From assembly GCA_030530875.1 (NCBI GenBank), contig JAUMUD010000005.1, positions 1-34,386 of the forward strand: a stretch of DNA of 34,386 nt, in the 5' to 3' direction. The translations under genes and the position numbers were made by a program. The stretch is from Corynebacterium sp. GTDB taxonomy: Bacteria; Actinomycetota; Actinomycetes; Mycobacteriales; Mycobacteriaceae. A model generated the notes under the pieces. The model saw nothing but the letters and a program-made list of their open reading frames with translations. It ran no database searches and was not told the DNA's origin. Positions within the stretch are counted from its first letter, which is position 1. Every line of letters begins with the position of its first letter. Below are positions 9,167 to 16,619 of the stretch, piece after piece.

Positions 9167-9706
9167 CTAGAGTACTTTTTGAATACCCATGCGGGCGCGG
9201 CTTGCATCGGCATCCGAGGGCTCCACGGAGAGCACTGCGGACTCGGCTGCAACCTGCTCGAGCTTCTCCTTGGTGTCATAAACAACCAGGCCAGCAACCC
9301 CGGAAATCTTGGCCCCTGCCTGGGAATAGTGGGCAATGGTGCGGTCAAAAACTGCTGTCCTGTCCTCAGTCCCGGTTGGCTCCGGCACCGCAATTGGCGT
9401 GCCGACGTCCACCACCACGGACCCCACTCGCCCCAGCTCCTTGACAGCTTGCGCTGCTTCCTGGGTAGAAACGACCTGTTTGAAGGTCACCAGCGCCCAA
9501 AGTTTTACCCCATCAGGAGCGGCATCAAGCTCTTGCTTTGCCCGATCTTGATAGTCGCCGAGGCTTTCCGAGGCGTCGCGGCCCAGAGTATCGCCATTGA
9601 TGTGGGCAACTGGCACGGTGTATTTGGCCTGCATCATAAAAGCAAAGCCGCCGGCAATGATAATGACCAGGATAATGGCCCAGATGATTTGTCCCTTTTT
9701 ACTCAC
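9167..9706 (-). CDS. hypothetical single-pass membrane protein between rluD and dnaE1
   Basis: I do not recognise the family. The GTG at 9706 gives 179 residues: a short basic N-terminus (SKKGQ), one transmembrane helix ([19 protein letters not shown]), then about 150 extracytoplasmic residues with alternating helix and strand character. The start overlaps the end of rluD by 8 bases in GTGAGTAA, which suggests coupling; upstream in-frame ATGs at 9727 and 9718 would put extra Cys-rich residues before the helix and seem less likely. The C-terminal domain contains a repeated Val-rich pattern ([23 protein letters not shown]). No catalytic motif is visible. Confidence 0.75.
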   Translation of the reverse strand: MSKKGQIIWAIILVIIIAGGFAFMMQAKYTVPVAHINGDTLGRDASESLGDYQDRAKQELDAAPDGVKLWALVTFKQVVSTQEAAQAVKELGRVGSVVVDVGTPIAVPEPTGTEDRTAVFDRTIAHYSQAGAKISGVAGLVVYDTKEKLEQVAAESAVLSVEPSDADASRARMGIQKVL

Positions 9707-10622
9707 CGCGCAACACATCCAAAGCATGCTGAAGGTCTGGTGGATATGGAGAGCGGAATTCCACATAGCGCCCATCAGCCGGGTGATTAAATCCAAGGCT
9801 CACAGCATGGAGCCACTGGCGATCAAGACCGAGCTTCTTATTGAGGTTCGGATCAGAGCCATACATTGGGTCGCCGCAGCATGGGTGGTGCAGGGCTGAG
9901 AAGTGGACGCGAATCTGGTGGGTGCGGCCAGTTTCCAGGTGAATCTCCAAAAGGGAGGCCTCACGGAAGGCCTCGATGGTTTCATAGTGGGTCACCGAGT
10001 GCTTGCCATCAGTGGTCACAGCAAAGCGCCAACCGGCCGATGGGTGGCGCCCAATGGGGGCCTCAATGGTGCCATTCAATGGATCTGGATGCCCTTGAAC
10101 AAGGGCATGGTAGGTCTTGGTTACTGTCCTATCGCGAAAGGCGCGCTTTAAAACACTATAGGCGCGCTCACTTGCGGCAACCACCATCACACCGGAGGTG
10201 CCAACATCAAGACGCTGCACAATGCCCTTTCGCTCCGGGGGACCCGAGGTAGAAATACGAAAACCAGCAGCTGCGAGGCCACCGACCACTGTTGGGCCTT
10301 CCCAACCCACAGTTGGGTGTGCTGCAACACCTACGGGCTTATCCAGCACAATGACATCATCATCGGAGTAGAGGATTTCCATGCCCTCGACAAGTTCTTC
10401 ATCGGGCACCAAAGATGGTGGGTCAGGCAGGGTTACTTCCAGGAAAGAGCCTTCAACCAGTCTGTCAGACTTGGCCACGGGCTTGCCATCGAGAAGCACA
10501 TGCCCATCTACTACCAGGTCGGCCACCGAGGAGCGCGACATGCCCAGGAGCTTGGAGAGGCCGGCGTCGACACGCATGCCCTCAAGACCTGGTGGAACGG
10601 GCAGATTACGGTGCTCAGGCAT
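9699..10622 (-). CDS. rluD: RluA-family 23S rRNA pseudouridine synthase (RluD-like)
   Basis: The 307-residue enzyme has an N-terminal S4 RNA-binding domain (about 17-65, [20 protein letters not shown]) and a catalytic domain with [12 protein letters not shown], in which D139 is the expected catalytic aspartate. Further blocks are [21 protein letters not shown] and [13 protein letters not shown]. The RluD/YlyB type modifies uridines in large-subunit rRNA; the exact target cannot be read from sequence. Its ATG lies inside the end of lspA (8-base overlap), and its own end overlaps the next gene by 8 bases. The lspA-rluD pair is widely conserved in bacteria. Confidence 0.93.
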   Translation of the reverse strand: MPEHRNLPVPPGLEGMRVDAGLSKLLGMSRSSVADLVVDGHVLLDGKPVAKSDRLVEGSFLEVTLPDPPSLVPDEELVEGMEILYSDDDVIVLDKPVGVAAHPTVGWEGPTVVGGLAAAGFRISTSGPPERKGIVQRLDVGTSGVMVVAASERAYSVLKRAFRDRTVTKTYHALVQGHPDPLNGTIEAPIGRHPSAGWRFAVTTDGKHSVTHYETIEAFREASLLEIHLETGRTHQIRVHFSALHHPCCGDPMYGSDPNLNKKLGLDRQWLHAVSLGFNHPADGRYVEFRSPYPPDLQHALDVLRGE

Positions 10623-11088
10623 TCTTTTTCACCCCCAGGAAGATAATGAGCAGGCACACTCCTATCGTAATGCAGCTATCAGCAATATTGAAGATGGCGA
10701 AATTGCCCACACTAATAAAATCCACCACATGGCCAATGAAGAAGGCCGGGGCGCGAAAGAGGCGATCAATGAGGTTACCCAGCGCCCCACCAGCAATAAG
10801 GGCGAGTGCCACGGCCATCAGCGGGTCCTTTACGCGACTGCAGGTGGCGGCAATAATAATGACAAAGGCGGCCTGAATGAGGGTGAAAATCCAGGTCATG
10901 CCGGTTCCCATGGAGAACGCGGCACCGGAGTTAAAGACGAGGTAGAAGCGGAACCAATCACCAATCAATGGGCGGATTTCGCCGGCGTGCATGGTGGACA
11001 GAATTGCCATTTTGGTGAGCTGATCGACAATGGCGACCACAATAATAATGATGGCCATGAGCCCAATGAATCTACCTTTTCTCATCAT
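10615..11088 (-). CDS. lspA: lipoprotein signal peptidase II (LspA)
   Basis: LspA is the membrane aspartyl protease that removes the signal peptide from lipid-modified prolipoproteins. The 157-residue protein has four hydrophobic segments. The catalytic pair is visible as D108 in [10 protein letters not shown] and D137 in FNIADS, with VDFI between. Two tandem ATGs exist (11088 and 11085); neither has a ribosome-binding site, but a TATTAT hexamer sits 5-8 bases upstream, suggesting a leaderless mRNA. It is divergent from a lipoprotein gene that begins only 28 bases away, and so may process that product. It heads the ten-gene minus-strand block. Confidence 0.95.
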   Translation of the reverse strand: MMRKGRFIGLMAIIIIVVAIVDQLTKMAILSTMHAGEIRPLIGDWFRFYLVFNSGAAFSMGTGMTWIFTLIQAAFVIIIAATCSRVKDPLMAVALALIAGGALGNLIDRLFRAPAFFIGHVVDFISVGNFAIFNIADSCITIGVCLLIIFLGVKKNA

Positions 11089-11093
11089 TTCAA

Positions 11094-11099
11094 ATAATA
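11094..11099 (-). promoter_or_regulatory. candidate -10 element of lspA
   Basis: Minus-strand TATTAT, followed by TTGAA and the tandem ATGs at 11088 and 11085. The spacing puts transcription start at or near the first codon. It is separated by only three bases from the opposing -10 at 11103-11108. Confidence 0.5.
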
Positions 11100-11102
11100 C
11101 TG

Positions 11103-11108
11103 GTATCT
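11103..11108 (+). promoter_or_regulatory. candidate -10 element of the lipoprotein gene at 11117
   Basis: Plus-strand TATCTT fits TANNNT and lies 8 bases before the GTG at 11117. The AGGGG in the spacer ends only two bases before the start, too close for a normal Shine-Dalgarno, so a leaderless or nearly leaderless transcript is likely. Confidence 0.45.
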
Positions 11109-11116
11109 TAGGGGTT

Positions 11117-12076
11117 GTGTCAGTATTTCATGCTTCTTCTGCTCGTTTTTTGCTCGCCGGCGCCTTGATTTTGGGCGGGCCGGCCATGCTTGCTGCATGT
11201 TCTTCGAGCAATTCTTCCTCTGATTCCACCCAGGCCAGCAATGAGCAGGCCGTGTCGCTCAATGTGGATACCCCGCGCATTAGTGTTTTGAGCCTGGGAC
11301 AGGACCCAAAGACGAGCTTTAGCTATACTGCCTCCTCGGATTTTTCGGAGAGCGTGAAGATTTCTACTGGTTTTAGCCAGTTCACCACCCAGGATTCCGT
11401 GGACGGGACCGCCCCCGCGGGCGGTGATGTCAATACTCTCTCGGCCACTGTGGCCTCCAAGGCTACCGACGGCACCAGTGCTAGCTTCAGCTTTAATGAC
11501 ATGACCTATTCGCAGCTGAGCATGAATAATAATCTCTCCACAGCCAATGGCTTTAGCCTTGGGTGGGATAATGACCCAACCGGTTTGATTCGCACCGTGC
11601 GGCTGGCTGCCCCCGTGGGGGCCTCCGATGAGGGCAGGCAGCTTCTGGAAACCAGCCTCATGAAGTTCATTTCGCTGCCCGTCATTTTCCCAAGCGACCC
11701 GATTGGTGTGGGGGCAAGCTGGACTGTGGACTCTAAGGTGCCCGGTGCCACCTCTACCCTGCAGACTGTCACCTATACGCTTAATTCCATTGAGGATGGC
11801 ACGCTAGGTATTGGCGTAAAGGTGGAACAGCGCCCATCGGTCGGTGCGCTGGACCTCTCCACTGATACGGACAGCGCTGCCCCGTCTACCACTGCGGGCG
11901 AGCTCAAGGTGCTCTCCTCCAATACCACCTCGGAGGGCAACCTTACTGTGGACCTTTCTCGCCCAATTCCTACCGCTGGTGATGTGAAGTTCACGACCCG
12001 CGTGGTCTATGGCACGGATAGCTCCGCGGTACGCGTGGTGCAGGACTCCACCACCGCCATCCAGTACGGCCAATAA
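11117..12076 (+). CDS. putative secreted lipoprotein divergent from lspA
   Basis: The GTG start gives 319 residues. Residues 1-27 form a lipoprotein signal peptide ending in the lipobox LAAC, with C28 as the predicted lipidated residue, followed by a Ser-rich linker. The remainder is a beta-rich domain of about 280 residues with blocks such as LGWDNDPTGLIRTVRLAAPVG and DPIGVGASWTVDSKVPG, the latter resembling the V/IGVGASW motif of DUF6263-type periplasmic proteins. That assignment is tentative. Function is unknown. The in-frame extension upstream to 11030 is rejected because it runs antisense through the start of lspA and destroys the signal peptide. A strong hairpin follows the stop. Confidence 0.8.
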   Translation: MSVFHASSARFLLAGALILGGPAMLAACSSSNSSSDSTQASNEQAVSLNVDTPRISVLSLGQDPKTSFSYTASSDFSESVKISTGFSQFTTQDSVDGTAPAGGDVNTLSATVASKATDGTSASFSFNDMTYSQLSMNNNLSTANGFSLGWDNDPTGLIRTVRLAAPVGASDEGRQLLETSLMKFISLPVIFPSDPIGVGASWTVDSKVPGATSTLQTVTYTLNSIEDGTLGIGVKVEQRPSVGALDLSTDTDSAAPSTTAGELKVLSSNTTSEGNLTVDLSRPIPTAGDVKFTTRVVYGTDSSAVRVVQDSTTAIQYGQ

Positions 12077-12097
12077 ATTAAGACAATAACCAAAGAA

Positions 12098-12130
12098 AGG
12101 TCCGATTTCCGTGGAGCGAGAATCGGACCT
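12098..12130 (+). terminator. stem-loop downstream of the lipoprotein gene
   Basis: The arms aggtccgatt (12098-12107) and aatcggacct (12121-12130) are perfectly complementary over 10 bases with a 13-base loop. It lies 22 bases after the stop at 12076. There is no T-run after it on either strand, so it may be a 3' stabiliser, a protein-binding site or an intrinsic terminator without a U-tract. Confidence 0.5.
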
Positions 12131-12169
12131 GCCGTATATTCTACCTACTTATAGAAAATAGTCAAGATC

Positions 12170-12198
12170 AAAAAACCGGCCCACGCGCGCGGGCCGGC
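12170..12198 (-). terminator. Rho-independent terminator of the MTB12-like lipoprotein gene
   Basis: The minus strand reads a GC-rich stem (ccggccc 12176-12182 pairing with gggccgg 12191-12197, 8-base loop) followed by six T (12175-12170). It starts 14 bases after the stop at 12212. This is a textbook intrinsic terminator. Confidence 0.85.
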
Positions 12199-12211
12199 GA
12201 GCTACGAAGAA

Positions 12212-12751
12212 TTAGTTCTGGGCAGCGGAGGTTTCGATGCTTGCAGAAGCAGTATCATCCTTACAGGTTGCTGGGACCTGGTCAGGCTCCACAACATTGG
12301 TAACCAGGGTACATGCCCAGTTCTTAGCCAGCTTCCACTGGCCATCCTCGTAGACGAACTCGACATTATCAGCGGTCTGCGGCTGGCGGCCATCAGCGGT
12401 GAAGGTGACGGTGGCCAGTGCGGAGTTGGAGGTATAACCAGGAAGCACTGGGTCCACAACGGTGAAGACAGCGCCGGTGTCCTGCTTGGACTTTGCCAGG
12501 GAGTCGAAGATCTCAGGGGCTTCGTCGCCACCCTCAACGAGCTTGGTGCGATCAGCCAAAGGCACGGATGGGTCAGCGGCCTTCTCAATCAGGGAGTTGA
12601 GCTCAGCAGCGGTAGGAAGGTCGGTAGAAGAGCTAGAAGCAGAGGAGGACGTGCTGCTCGAAGCATTGTCCTTGGAATCAGAGGAGCAGGCTGCCATAGT
12701 CATAGCAGCGGTCATGCACAGGCCGGCAGCGACCATTTTCGAAAGCTTCAT
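12212..12751 (-). CDS. MTB12/CFP2-family lipoprotein
   Basis: The 179-residue product has a lipoprotein signal peptide with lipobox MAAC (C22), a Ser-rich linker (about 24-45), and a domain opening PTAAELNSLIEKAADPSVP then LVEGG. This opening closely matches the start of the mature part of the Mycobacterium tuberculosis secreted antigen MTB12 (Rv2376c). The strand FVYEDGQWKLAKNW near the end fits the family's NTF2-like fold. The C-terminus has an extra Cys pair (C149 region and CKDD) not typical of MTB12. Function of the family is unknown. GGAG lies 10 bases before the ATG, and a promoter and a terminator frame the gene as a single unit. Confidence 0.82.
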   Translation of the reverse strand: MKLSKMVAAGLCMTAAMTMAACSSDSKDNASSSTSSSASSSSTDLPTAAELNSLIEKAADPSVPLADRTKLVEGGDEAPEIFDSLAKSKQDTGAVFTVVDPVLPGYTSNSALATVTFTADGRQPQTADNVEFVYEDGQWKLAKNWACTLVTNVVEPDQVPATCKDDTASASIETSAAQN

Positions 12752-12796
12752 TGGTGTGAATCTCCGGTCGATTATCGAAAACTTATTAACCCCACC

Positions 12797-12825
12797 ATTT
12801 TAAACCCCTGTGACTATTGGTGCAA
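12797..12825 (-). promoter_or_regulatory. sigma-70-type promoter of the MTB12-like gene
   Basis: On the minus strand TTGCAC (12825-12820) and TAAAAT (12802-12797) are separated by 17 bases. The -10 matches the consensus at five of six positions. Transcription would start near 12790, giving a leader of about 38 bases with GGAG near its end. Confidence 0.6.
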
Positions 12826-12844
12826 AAGAGAGTTGTTTCTGCGG

Positions 12845-12850
12845 TATGAT
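12845..12850 (+). promoter_or_regulatory. -10 element of a leaderless asparaginase transcript
   Basis: TATGAT ends 6 bases before the ATG at 12857, exactly where transcription would begin on the A of the start codon. No ribosome-binding site is present between them. A clear -35 at the right distance is not visible. Confidence 0.6.
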
Positions 12851-12856
12851 AGTTTT

Positions 12857-13747
12857 ATGACTCGCATTGCCCTTCTTGCTACCGGCGGCACCATCGCCTG
12901 CGCCCAAGATGAGCTTGGGGCCCTGGTGCCACGCATCTCCGGCCACGGCCTGGTGGCCGGCCTTAATATTCCTGATGTGGAGTTCGAGATTGTGGAGGTC
13001 ACCGCCCTGGATTCCTCCGCCATGAACCTGCGCGATATTCAGGACCTCTGCGAGCAGATTCAGAAGGTCGAGGCTGACCCCAGCATTGATGGCATTCTCA
13101 TCACCCATGGCACGGACTCCATGGAGGAAACCGCCATGGCTCTTGACCTGCTGGATTTCCACACCCCTATCGCCATTACTGGGGCCCAGCGCCCCTTTGA
13201 TGACCCGAATCCCGATGGCCCGGAGAATCTTCGCACCGCTATCAAGGCCATTCAGGATGGCTTCCAGGGTGTGAAAATCATCTTCGGTGGCAGGGCCCTT
13301 GCCGCCCGCGGCGCCTATAAGCGCGATACGGAGGCCCTTGATGCCTTTGAGAGCCTGGCACTGCCTCGCCCAAATCCGGTTCCGCTCTCCGCCATTGCGG
13401 CTCTTGGCCGCCAGGAGGTGGAAATTCTCACTTCCGGTTCCTCCACTTTGCTTATCGACGCCTGTCGCCAAGGCCCCACCAATGCCATTGTTGTGGCCGG
13501 TAAGGGCTCTGGCAATGTGAGCCCCGAATTTGCCGATGGCATGGTGGCCGCCGTGGAATCCGGCCTGCCAGTAGTACTGGTCACCCGCGTGCCGGAGGGC
13601 CCTGTGGCCGCTGTTTATGGTGGTGATGGCGGTGGTGCGACCCTCGCACGCAAAGGCGTCATGTTTAGTAATCTTCGTGCCCCGCAAGCGCGTATTGCCC
13701 TTGCTGTGGCCCTGGCTGCCAAGATTGACCCGAAGGAACTCCTCTAG
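12857..13747 (+). CDS. ansA: L-asparaginase (AnsA type)
   Basis: The enzyme hydrolyses asparagine to aspartate and ammonia. The 296-residue protein shows both active-site signatures: ATGGTIA at the N-terminus with the nucleophile T12, and ITHGTDSMEET with T86 and D87. There is no signal peptide, so it is cytoplasmic. The Lys of the catalytic triad is in the block after ITGAQRP (about residue 155). I chose the ATG at 12857 over an in-frame TTG-type start at 12833 because the conserved MTRIALLATGGT begins there and a -10 sits 6 bases upstream. The stop overlaps the stop of dinB by 4 bases (CTAG) in a convergent arrangement. Confidence 0.93.
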   Translation: MTRIALLATGGTIACAQDELGALVPRISGHGLVAGLNIPDVEFEIVEVTALDSSAMNLRDIQDLCEQIQKVEADPSIDGILITHGTDSMEETAMALDLLDFHTPIAITGAQRPFDDPNPDGPENLRTAIKAIQDGFQGVKIIFGGRALAARGAYKRDTEALDAFESLALPRPNPVPLSAIAALGRQEVEILTSGSSTLLIDACRQGPTNAIVVAGKGSGNVSPEFADGMVAAVESGLPVVLVTRVPEGPVAAVYGGDGGGATLARKGVMFSNLRAPQARIALAVALAAKIDPKELL

Positions 13748-15069
13748 TCGAGTTTGAGCTCCTCCTCATCCCAGTCAAGACTCTCCAAAGGGTCTGCAAG
13801 GGTTAGTTGGCACTCGGCGATTTTGAAGGTCTTGAGGCGGGGTAATTGGTGGGTGCGGGTTTCAAAACGCACAGTCACAAAACCCTGCCCAATACCGGTT
13901 ATCCACCCATGCCCAAATTCGGGGTGGGTGACATCATCACATCGCCGAAAGACTGTGCCGGTCGTGCTACGAATAATGGGTTCCGGGGCCGAGGTAGTGA
14001 AGGTCGTTTCTGTTTCCATGGCATCCTCAAAAAGCACCTCCTGAACCTCAGTGCTCAGTCCCGAAAAGCCCACACCTACCAGGCGCACGGCCCCAATTTC
14101 ATCCGGGTAGCGCACCAGGCCCGCCACTAAATTCCACAGGCTTTCCTTGGAGGTGGTCCCATAGCTCCTGCTGGCTGAGCGCGTTTCAATATGAAAGTCA
14201 TTGAGCCTGGTCTTGAGAGTGACCGTGCGGGCGGCGCGACCGTCCTTTTCGAGGCGTCGAAAAGCTGCCTCAAAGGCGCGCGATACGGCAGCATCCATGG
14301 CCTCGCGGGTGGTGATGTCCTCCGAGTAGGTGTACTCGGCGCTGACCTGCTTGCGAGCAGCGCGCGGCTGGACCGGGCTGTGATCGCCCTGGGTGAGCAG
14401 CCGCCAAAGCCCAATACCGTTCTTGCCCAGGAGTTTTTCCACATCATCCATGGCCACAAACTGGCCAATGGTATCCACGCCAAGGGTGTGCAGATAGTCC
14501 TTGGTAACCGGCCCAATACCCCAGAGCTTGGAAACCGGCAGCGGGTAGAGCAGCTCCTCATGCTTAGAATCCGGCAGCAGAAAAATCCCATTCGGCTTAG
14601 CCAAACCGGAGGCAATTTTGGCAAACTGGCGCCCGGAGCCCGCCCCCACTGAGGCCACCAGCCCGGTTTCCGCCAAAATGGCGTGGCGAAGCTCCATAGC
14701 AAAGGCCAGAACCTCCTCCTCCGTGGCATCCTGCAGCTGCGGTGGCTCAAGGAAGCCCTCATCCACGCTGATTTGCTCCACTACCCCACCAAGGCGATGC
14801 AAAATACGAAAAACCCGGCGCGAAACCACGCTATAGACCCGGAAGCGCGGCGGCACGGTGACCCCTAGCGGCTCCACCAGGGCCTCGGCCTGGTACATGG
14901 GCTGCGCCGAATGAGCCCCCAGGGCGCGCGCCTCATAGCTGCAGCCGGCCACGACCCCGCGCCTATCCACCCCGCCAACCAGCACGGGGCGGCCCTGCAG
15001 GGAGGGCCTGGTGAGTTGCTCTACGGATGCGAAAAAGGCATCCATATCCACATGGAGTACCCAGCGCAT
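13744..15069 (-). CDS. dinB: Y-family DNA polymerase IV (DinB/DinP)
   Basis: This translesion polymerase of 441 residues opens with WVLHVDMDAFFASVEQ, which carries the first catalytic acidic residue, followed by GVVAGCSYEARALG and the second metal-binding block VEQISVDEGFLE. The thumb region has GIGPVTKDYLHTLGV, and a little-finger domain follows (ITTREAMDAAVSRAF onward). A C-terminal extension of about 80 residues ends in an acidic tail. I see no textbook clamp-binding motif at the end; QLTLAD before the tail is a weak candidate. The ATG overlaps the stop of the upstream surface protein gene as TAATG, an unusual partner for a repair polymerase. The stop overlaps that of ansA. Confidence 0.93.
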   Translation of the reverse strand: MRWVLHVDMDAFFASVEQLTRPSLQGRPVLVGGVDRRGVVAGCSYEARALGAHSAQPMYQAEALVEPLGVTVPPRFRVYSVVSRRVFRILHRLGGVVEQISVDEGFLEPPQLQDATEEEVLAFAMELRHAILAETGLVASVGAGSGRQFAKIASGLAKPNGIFLLPDSKHEELLYPLPVSKLWGIGPVTKDYLHTLGVDTIGQFVAMDDVEKLLGKNGIGLWRLLTQGDHSPVQPRAARKQVSAEYTYSEDITTREAMDAAVSRAFEAAFRRLEKDGRAARTVTLKTRLNDFHIETRSASRSYGTTSKESLWNLVAGLVRYPDEIGAVRLVGVGFSGLSTEVQEVLFEDAMETETTFTTSAPEPIIRSTTGTVFRRCDDVTHPEFGHGWITGIGQGFVTVRFETRTHQLPRLKTFKIAECQLTLADPLESLDWDEEELKLD

Positions 15070-16538
15070 TAGCGGCTTAAGACCAGTGCGATTCCGAGGC
15101 TGCCGAGCAGGGCGAGGATAAAGGCAATAAGCCCGGTGGTCCTATTTGGCGGCGCGGTGGTGGGGGTAGTGGCGGTTGGTTCCGCACTGATGGCGCTTTG
15201 TGGTTCTGCTTCTGCCACCACGGTGGTTGTGGTGGTGTGGTTGCGGGTCTGGGTGGTAGTCACCGTATTGGTGCTGGTTTGCTCGGTGGTGTGGGTATTG
15301 GTGGTTGTGTACCAGGCGGTGGTGGTTTCCTGGGTGGTTTCGGTCGTGGTCACCGGCACGGTGGTGGTTTCGGTCACGGTTGAGCGCGCGGGGATGGTTG
15401 CGGTGCCCAGCGGCCCTGGCAGCAGGTTCACCTCATCGTCTGGCACATTGCCATAAATCTCCGGGAAGCTTGAGCGCGTATAGGCAAGCAGGTTATAGCG
15501 CTCCTGGTAGTCGGCCGGGCGGTTGACCTCAAACTGGGTGCGAACAAAGAGAATGTCCATCCAGTTGTTATTGAGGTAGGTCGCATTATCCGCCACCGCA
15601 TTATAGGACCCATAGTCGCTGGTAATACCGGATTCGATATTCAGGCGGAATGGGTGACTAAAGGCCGCATCGTACCAGTTATTGGAATCCGGGTAGAGGC
15701 TGCGCAGCCTATCGCGCGTATGGATGGTGCTGGCAATGAGCTGGTCATCCAGATAATAGGAAATGGTGTGGTCCACCACCCAAATGGAAAGCACATGGCG
15801 CGCGGCTTCGATGCTTTGGTTTGGGTCATAGGAGTACATGGTGGCCGCGGCTGGCTGGCCAAAGCTATCGGTCCCTTCGCAGCCTATCGACGAGCTCGCT
15901 ACATAATCCTTACGTGGTGCATTGAGGGAGAGTCCCGCAAAGCGCGCATAACTGCTTATGTCTTCATTGGTACCATCACAGACTGGCTGGTCATTTTCCA
16001 GATAGATAAGCTGGCGAAGGCCCTTAATGGTCACGCCTTCTTTGGATGGTGGGATGGCGAAGCCCACGGTGACACTGAAGTTGGTATTGGCGGGAATTTC
16101 GGGGCTAATGATTTTGGAGCTGCTGTAATAGGAGGTTTCATTTTCCCCGCAGTAGGACTGGCCCGCATTCTTTTGGCGAAGCGCATCAAAGGAGAACTTC
16201 GTCTTGTTATCCAGGCAGTAGCGCTGGGCCTTCATACGAATGGCATTTACGCCACCATCGCTGGTCGCCCTGCTAATGCCATCGGCAAGATAAACACCAT
16301 AGGGGCTGGTGGGGTCGAGGGTATTATCCACCTTGGTCCAGCCCTTAGTATCCAACTGGTTCAGAATATTTTGTGAGCTGGTCAGGCCCAGCCTGCTTTG
16401 GGTTTGCCAGGAGATTGTGCGCCCTAGCATCTGCTCGGTGGGGTTTGGGGTCGCGGCAGTAGCCACATTAAGGCTTGTGGCAATTAGTGCAAGACCACTA
16501 AGAAGCGAGCAAACAGCAATAAGGGGGTTAGAGCGCAC
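15069..16538 (-). CDS. secreted, membrane-anchored surface protein with a ConA/GH16-like domain and Thr-rich stalk
   Basis: The GTG start has a strong GGAGG six bases upstream and gives 489 residues. Residues 1-29 are a signal peptide. Residues about 30-370 are an extracytoplasmic domain with at least five cysteines. Within it, HVLSIWVVDHTISYYLDDQL then FSHPFRLNIESG resembles the late strands of GH16 / concanavalin-like glucanase domains, where the order is W...I.YYVDG...PF.L.LN...G. The GH16 catalytic ExDxxE motif is not seen, so a binding role is more likely than hydrolysis. A Thr-rich stalk (about 385-445) leads to a C-terminal helix and the end LSR. The fold is inference from pattern. It is coupled to dinB by TAATG. 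Confidence 0.72.
   Translation of the reverse strand: MRSNPLIAVCSLLSGLALIATSLNVATAATPNPTEQMLGRTISWQTQSRLGLTSSQNILNQLDTKGWTKVDNTLDPTSPYGVYLADGISRATSDGGVNAIRMKAQRYCLDNKTKFSFDALRQKNAGQSYCGENETSYYSSSKIISPEIPANTNFSVTVGFAIPPSKEGVTIKGLRQLIYLENDQPVCDGTNEDISSYARFAGLSLNAPRKDYVASSSIGCEGTDSFGQPAAATMYSYDPNQSIEAARHVLSIWVVDHTISYYLDDQLIASTIHTRDRLRSLYPDSNNWYDAAFSHPFRLNIESGITSDYGSYNAVADNATYLNNNWMDILFVRTQFEVNRPADYQERYNLLAYTRSSFPEIYGNVPDDEVNLLPGPLGTATIPARSTVTETTTVPVTTTETTQETTTAWYTTTNTHTTEQTSTNTVTTTQTRNHTTTTTVVAEAEPQSAISAEPTATTPTTAPPNRTTGLIAFILALLGSLGIALVLSR
15198..15385 (-). repeat. low-complexity Thr-rich stalk region
   Basis: On the plus strand this stretch is an irregular run of ggtggt and gtggtt units, encoding Thr/Val/Glu-rich sequence such as TVTETTTVPVTTTETT. 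It forms the stalk of the surface protein and is prone to copy-number change. Confidence 0.65.
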
Positions 16539-16572
16539 AGTAATCCTCCATGTTCTTTGTCAATAGAATATC

Positions 16573-16603
16573 AAAAAAGCGCAGCCCCTAACGGGACTAC
16601 GCT
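16573..16603 (-). terminator. Rho-independent terminator of ileS
   Basis: Seventeen bases after the ileS stop the minus strand forms an 11-bp stem (arms 16603-16593 and 16588-16578, two G-U pairs, loop GTTA) followed by six T at 16578-16573. The T-run then merges with GATATTCT, a possible -10 for the next gene. Confidence 0.85.
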
Positions 16604-16619
16604 CATACAACATGTTGGA

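Noticed and set aside
11030-11116. Upstream extension of the plus-strand lipoprotein gene
   Set aside because: It runs antisense through the start of lspA and would bury the lipoprotein signal peptide; the GTG at 11117 keeps both.
16608-16617. Palindrome CAACATGTTG next to the ileS stop
   Set aside because: A 10-base palindrome is expected by chance in a window of this size; the terminator beside it explains the region.
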